Shown one piece after another: positions 61,233-64,000 of a DNA stretch of 64,000 nt. This DNA is from Synechococcus sp. RS9909. GTDB taxonomy: Bacteria; Cyanobacteriota; Cyanobacteriia; PCC-6307; Cyanobiaceae. The stretch spans positions 1,550,001 through 1,614,000 of the forward strand of contig NZ_CP047943.1 of assembly GCF_014279595.1 (NCBI RefSeq), in the 5' to 3' direction. Position numbers and translations under genes: made by a program. The first letter of the stretch is position 1, and the number at the start of each line of letters is the position of its first letter. The notes beneath the pieces were generated by a model, which had not been told where the DNA came from, ran no database searches, and saw only the letters and a list, made by a program, of their open reading frames with translations.

Positions 61233-62204
61233 TCAGTAGAGACGGCCGAGCACGAAGTCGGGCAGATCGAGCAGAGCCCGGCGACTGGGCGACTCGGGTA
61301 ACCAGGCCAGGGCCTCCCGGGCTTCGCGGGCGAAGGTTTCGGCCAGCTCCCGGGTGCGCGGAATGGCGCTGGAGGCGCGCACGAGCTCGAGGGCCTGCTC
61401 CAGATCGCCATCGCCACTGAATTCCCGCTCGATCAGGCCCGCCAGGGTGTGCTGCTCCTCGAGTGCATAGAGGGCAGGGGCGGTGAGATAGCCACTGGCC
61501 AGATCACTGGCGGCTGGTTTGCCGAGCTGCTGATCGCTGCCGGTGAAATCGAGGATGTCATCCACCACCTGGAAGGCGAGGCCGAGCTGGCGGCCGTAGT
61601 GATACAGAGCCTGCAGGTGATCGGGGCTCTCACCACTCAACACCCCGGCGGCTTTGGCGCTGTTGGCAATCAGGGATGCCGTTTTGCAGTAGCTCTTTTC
61701 GAGATAGGTAGCGAAGGTCTGACCGGTGTCGTAGCGAAACAGACCCTGCTTCACCTCTCCATCCGCCAGGTCCATGATCACCCGGCTGAGCAGTTTCACC
61801 ACCTCCAGGTCATCCAGGTTGGCCAGGTGCCAACTGGCCTGGGCGAAGAGAAAATCCCCGGCCAACACCGCCACCCGATGGTTGAAGCGGCTGTGCACTG
61901 TGGCCACACCCCGGCGTGTGGCCGCCTCATCGACCACGTCGTCGTGCACCAACGAGGCGGTGTGAATCATTTCCGTGATCTCCGCCAGCCGCCGATGACG
62001 CGCCGTCAGGTCGCCGCTGGGGGAGAGAGCACGGGAGATCAACAACACGATGCCCGGCCGCAGCCGCTTGCCACCCGCACTGAAGAGATGTTCGGCCGCT
62101 GCCTGCAGGATCGGATGACCGGCACCGATCAGGCTGCGCAGATCGCTCAGGAGCGCTTCGAGATCCTGCTCAACCGGCTGCAGCAACTCTGTAACGGTGC
62201 TCAT
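61233..62204 (-). CDS. sds: Long-chain (solanesyl) diphosphate synthase
   Basis: This is a 323-residue trans-prenyltransferase. The aspartate-rich motifs are LVHDDVVDEA (first) and VVDDILDF (second), with RRGVATVHSRFNHRVAVLAGDFLFA between. It makes the C45 side chain of plastoquinone. Small residues before the first motif fit a long-chain product. It is upstream of nothing in an operon and lies 54 nt from murI. Confidence 0.93.
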   Translation of the reverse strand: MSTVTELLQPVEQDLEALLSDLRSLIGAGHPILQAAAEHLFSAGGKRLRPGIVLLISRALSPSGDLTARHRRLAEITEMIHTASLVHDDVVDEAATRRGVATVHSRFNHRVAVLAGDFLFAQASWHLANLDDLEVVKLLSRVIMDLADGEVKQGLFRYDTGQTFATYLEKSYCKTASLIANSAKAAGVLSGESPDHLQALYHYGRQLGLAFQVVDDILDFTGSDQQLGKPAASDLASGYLTAPALYALEEQHTLAGLIEREFSGDGDLEQALELVRASSAIPRTRELAETFAREAREALAWLPESPSRRALLDLPDFVLGRLY

Positions 62205-62258
62205 GACTCCCCTCGGCGCAGCGATCCTAGGGGCAGCGAGCCGATGAACGCTGAAGGC

Positions 62259-63047
62259 TCAGCGCAGCTCCACCAGCTCCACGAGCGGCCTCTCCCCCAG
62301 CCAGGGAGTGGCCCGGCAGGCAAAGCCTTCGGGATCGGCGGTGACACACAGGCGGGTGGTCGCCAGGGAGAGGGGTTGGTCCGGTCGGCCCTCCCGGGGT
62401 GTGCCGAGCAGGGCATCGAGCTGGCGCGCCACCCCTTCCGCTGGATCGATCAGCCGCACATCGGGCGGCAGCAGGCTCTGCAGCAGCGGTTGCAGCAAGG
62501 GATAATGGGTGCAACCCAGGATCACCGATTGCACCGACGCCTCCAGCAGGGGCGTGAGATACAGCTGGGCGATCTGGCGCAGGGCCGGGCTGCTGAGATC
62601 ACCGGCTTCGATCCGGGGCACGAACTCCGGGCAGGCCTGCTGCACCACCAGTGAACCGGGATGGAGCGCCTCGATGCTTTCCCGATAGGCACCGGAGGCC
62701 ACCGTGGCCGGCGTGGCCAGCACCCCGACGCGGGACTCCCGCACCAGAGCCGCTGCTGCACCGATCAGGCCCACCACCGGCACCCCCGCCTGGCCCTCCG
62801 CCACATCACGGGCGAGGGCATTGGTGGTGTTGCAGGCCATCACCACGGTGGACACCTGCTGGGATCGAAGCCAGGCCACCACCTCCGCGGCGATCGAGCG
62901 GATCTCGGAGGGCGCGCGACTGCCGTAGGGCACCCGGGCGGTGTCGCCGAGATACACGCAGGGAACCGGTCCATGGCGATGCAACACGCTGCGGAGCACG
63001 GTGAGGCCACCGACGCCGCTGTCGAACAGTCCGAGACAAACGCTCAC
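62259..63047 (-). CDS. murI: Glutamate racemase
   Basis: This is a 262-residue racemase that makes D-glutamate for peptidoglycan. The motif FDSGVGGLTVLRSV is at the N-terminus; the two catalytic cysteines are in VVMACNTTNALA and ILGCTHYPLLQPLL. It overlaps the amidase gene by 4 nt, so both are in one cell-wall operon. Confidence 0.95.
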   Translation of the reverse strand: MSVCLGLFDSGVGGLTVLRSVLHRHGPVPCVYLGDTARVPYGSRAPSEIRSIAAEVVAWLRSQQVSTVVMACNTTNALARDVAEGQAGVPVVGLIGAAAALVRESRVGVLATPATVASGAYRESIEALHPGSLVVQQACPEFVPRIEAGDLSSPALRQIAQLYLTPLLEASVQSVILGCTHYPLLQPLLQSLLPPDVRLIDPAEGVARQLDALLGTPREGRPDQPLSLATTRLCVTADPEGFACRATPWLGERPLVELVELR

Positions 63048-64000
63048 CGCACCCCCTGGAGGTACTCGAGGATGCCGGCAGCGATGGCGAGCGCCAGGCG
63101 ACGGCGATGGCTCGCATTCGCCAGCCGGGGCGCATCGATCTCCCCGGTGACAAAACCGGTTTCCACCAGCACCGAAGGCATGGTGGTGCGGCGGATCACA
63201 AAGAAGCGACCGCGACGCACGCCGCGATCGGGACTGCCCGGCGAGACATTGAGCACCTGCTGCTGAATGCGCGAGGCCAGCCGAGCCGAGCGGGGGTCGG
63301 AGAAATAGAAGGTCTCGATCCCGTTCACCTCCGGGCGCGACATGCTGATCGCATTGGCGTGAATGCTCACGAAGGCGGTGGCACCGATGCGGTTGGCGAT
63401 CGCCACGCGGGGCGGCAGATCGACATCCACATCCGCCGTGCGCGTCATCGTGACCTGCACCCCCTTGGCCTCCAGCAGCTGGGCCACCTGCAGGGAAATA
63501 TCCAGCACCACGTCGGTCTCGCGCAGCCCGCCGATTCCCACCGCTCCGGGATCAGGACCGCCATGACCGGGATCGATCACGACCCGATACCGACCCCGCG
63601 GCACATCGGGCAGGCCGGAGGCATTGATCGGTGTGCGCGTAGGGGTGATGCGCACCCCCGGCGTCCAGCCCCCGGAGCGGGCGGTGAGGTCGCCCTCTCC
63701 GATCGCCCGCAGTCCTCGCGTGGGCAGATCGGAGAACACCAGTTTCCAGCGGTCGGCGGCCGTGCCCACCAGCTTGAGGCGACCGGGGTCGAGATCAACA
63801 CCGGGCTGGAACTCGAGCACCAGCCGGGTGGTGCCCGGGGTGGGCTTGCCGAGTCGCACCTCCCGCAAGGCCCCACTGCCGGCCAGACTGCGCGCCCGAC
63901 TGAGCTCGCCGGGAAAATCAATCCACACCCGCGGGCCCTGCCGGCGATCGCCGGCTTCAAAAAAAGCTTCCAGGCGGGCACCGGTGGCGGTGCGCAGCTC
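63044..64000 (-). CDS. AMIN-domain N-acetylmuramoyl-L-alanine amidase (5' end beyond window)
   Basis: The frame is open to the window edge, so the 5' end is missing. The visible N-terminal part (about residues 1-100) is an AMIN domain. The C-terminal Amidase_3 domain is complete with the zinc and catalytic residues: VIDPGHGGPDPGAVG (His), ETDVVLDISLQ (Glu), VSIHANAISM (His) and VLVETGFVTG (Glu). It cleaves the amide bond between muramic acid and the stem peptide, for septum splitting. It overlaps murI by 4 nt. Confidence 0.92.
   Translation of the reverse strand, partial: ELRTATGARLEAFFEAGDRRQGPRVWIDFPGELSRARSLAGSGALREVRLGKPTPGTTRLVLEFQPGVDLDPGRLKLVGTAADRWKLVFSDLPTRGLRAIGEGDLTARSGGWTPGVRITPTRTPINASGLPDVPRGRYRVVIDPGHGGPDPGAVGIGGLRETDVVLDISLQVAQLLEAKGVQVTMTRTADVDVDLPPRVAIANRIGATAFVSIHANAISMSRPEVNGIETFYFSDPRSARLASRIQQQVLNVSPGSPDRGVRRGRFFVIRRTTMPSVLVETGFVTGEIDAPRLANASHRRRLALAIAAGILEYLQGVR

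Overview
The window comes from a high-GC unicellular cyanobacterium of the marine or brackish Synechococcus/Cyanobium group. This is supported by an allophycocyanin-type phycobilisome gene (apcF), psb28, gun4, a PAM68-type PSII assembly factor, solanesyl-diphosphate synthase, a cyanobacterial glnA promoter with an NtcA box, a Pho-box-driven pstS, a cyanobacterial-type LexA box and DUF families (DUF3082, DUF1816, DUF6439, DUF1350) found mainly in this phylum. No rRNA, CRISPR array or origin was seen. One tRNA (Pro, anticodon GGG) is present.

Layout. 1-18.6 kb is core: apcF, glnA, a SAM methyltransferase, an anti-sigma kinase, gun4, mnmH, psb28, two tandem AI-2E-type transporters, then a long minus-strand run (pdhB-secD-secF and small membrane proteins; DUF3082-ispE-rsmA; MscS; YraN) and a plus-strand pentapeptide/hypothetical/rlmH run. 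18.6-30 kb is an accessory defence and toxin-antitoxin island. It holds an MNT antitoxin with a HEPN toxin whose catalytic segment is deleted, C-terminal relics of an AAA ATPase and of a SNF2-like helicase, a DUF433/DUF5615 pair, a crippled IS3 element, a second HEPN scrap, orphan FitA and Phd antitoxins, a TacA/TacT module with operator palindromes, and an intact three-gene minus-strand cassette (22022-28177). That cassette encodes an HNH-HIT fusion, a PD-(D/E)XK plus DUF2075 ATPase, and a PLD-nuclease plus SF2-helicase plus DUF3427-like protein. It is the best candidate for an under-described defence system.

30.3-34.1 kb holds an SOS-controlled umuDC pair, an exported Ntn-hydrolase and a miniaturised ACR3 arsenite-permease relic. 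34.2-35.3 kb is a visibly lower-GC flavoprotein gene, probably acquired. 35.3-64 kb returns to core: dnaG, EamA transporter, ruvA, rpsO, pam68 (with a 19-bp perfect hairpin inside its coding region), dnaE, gatA, a SpoU methyltransferase with a long Arg/Asp-rich head, mini-RNase III, a STAS anti-anti-sigma protein, carA, trpD (with a terminator-like hairpin in its leader), an ABC exporter, msrA, tRNA-Pro, a Crp-family regulator next to Pho-boxed pstS, an exonuclease, bcp, acs, a HAD phosphatase, sds, murI and the 3' part of an AMIN/amidase gene cut by the window end.

How the genes work together. Nitrogen (NtcA-glnA), phosphate (Pho box-pstS, Crp-type regulator) and SOS (LexA-umuDC) controls can be read directly from promoter motifs. 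The STAS protein at 47.7 kb and the HATPase kinase at 4.7 kb are the two halves of a partner-switching module, although they are not adjacent. The island shows repeated in-frame internal deletions (HEPN, IS3 transposase; also ACR3 outside it), which suggests a common decay mechanism.
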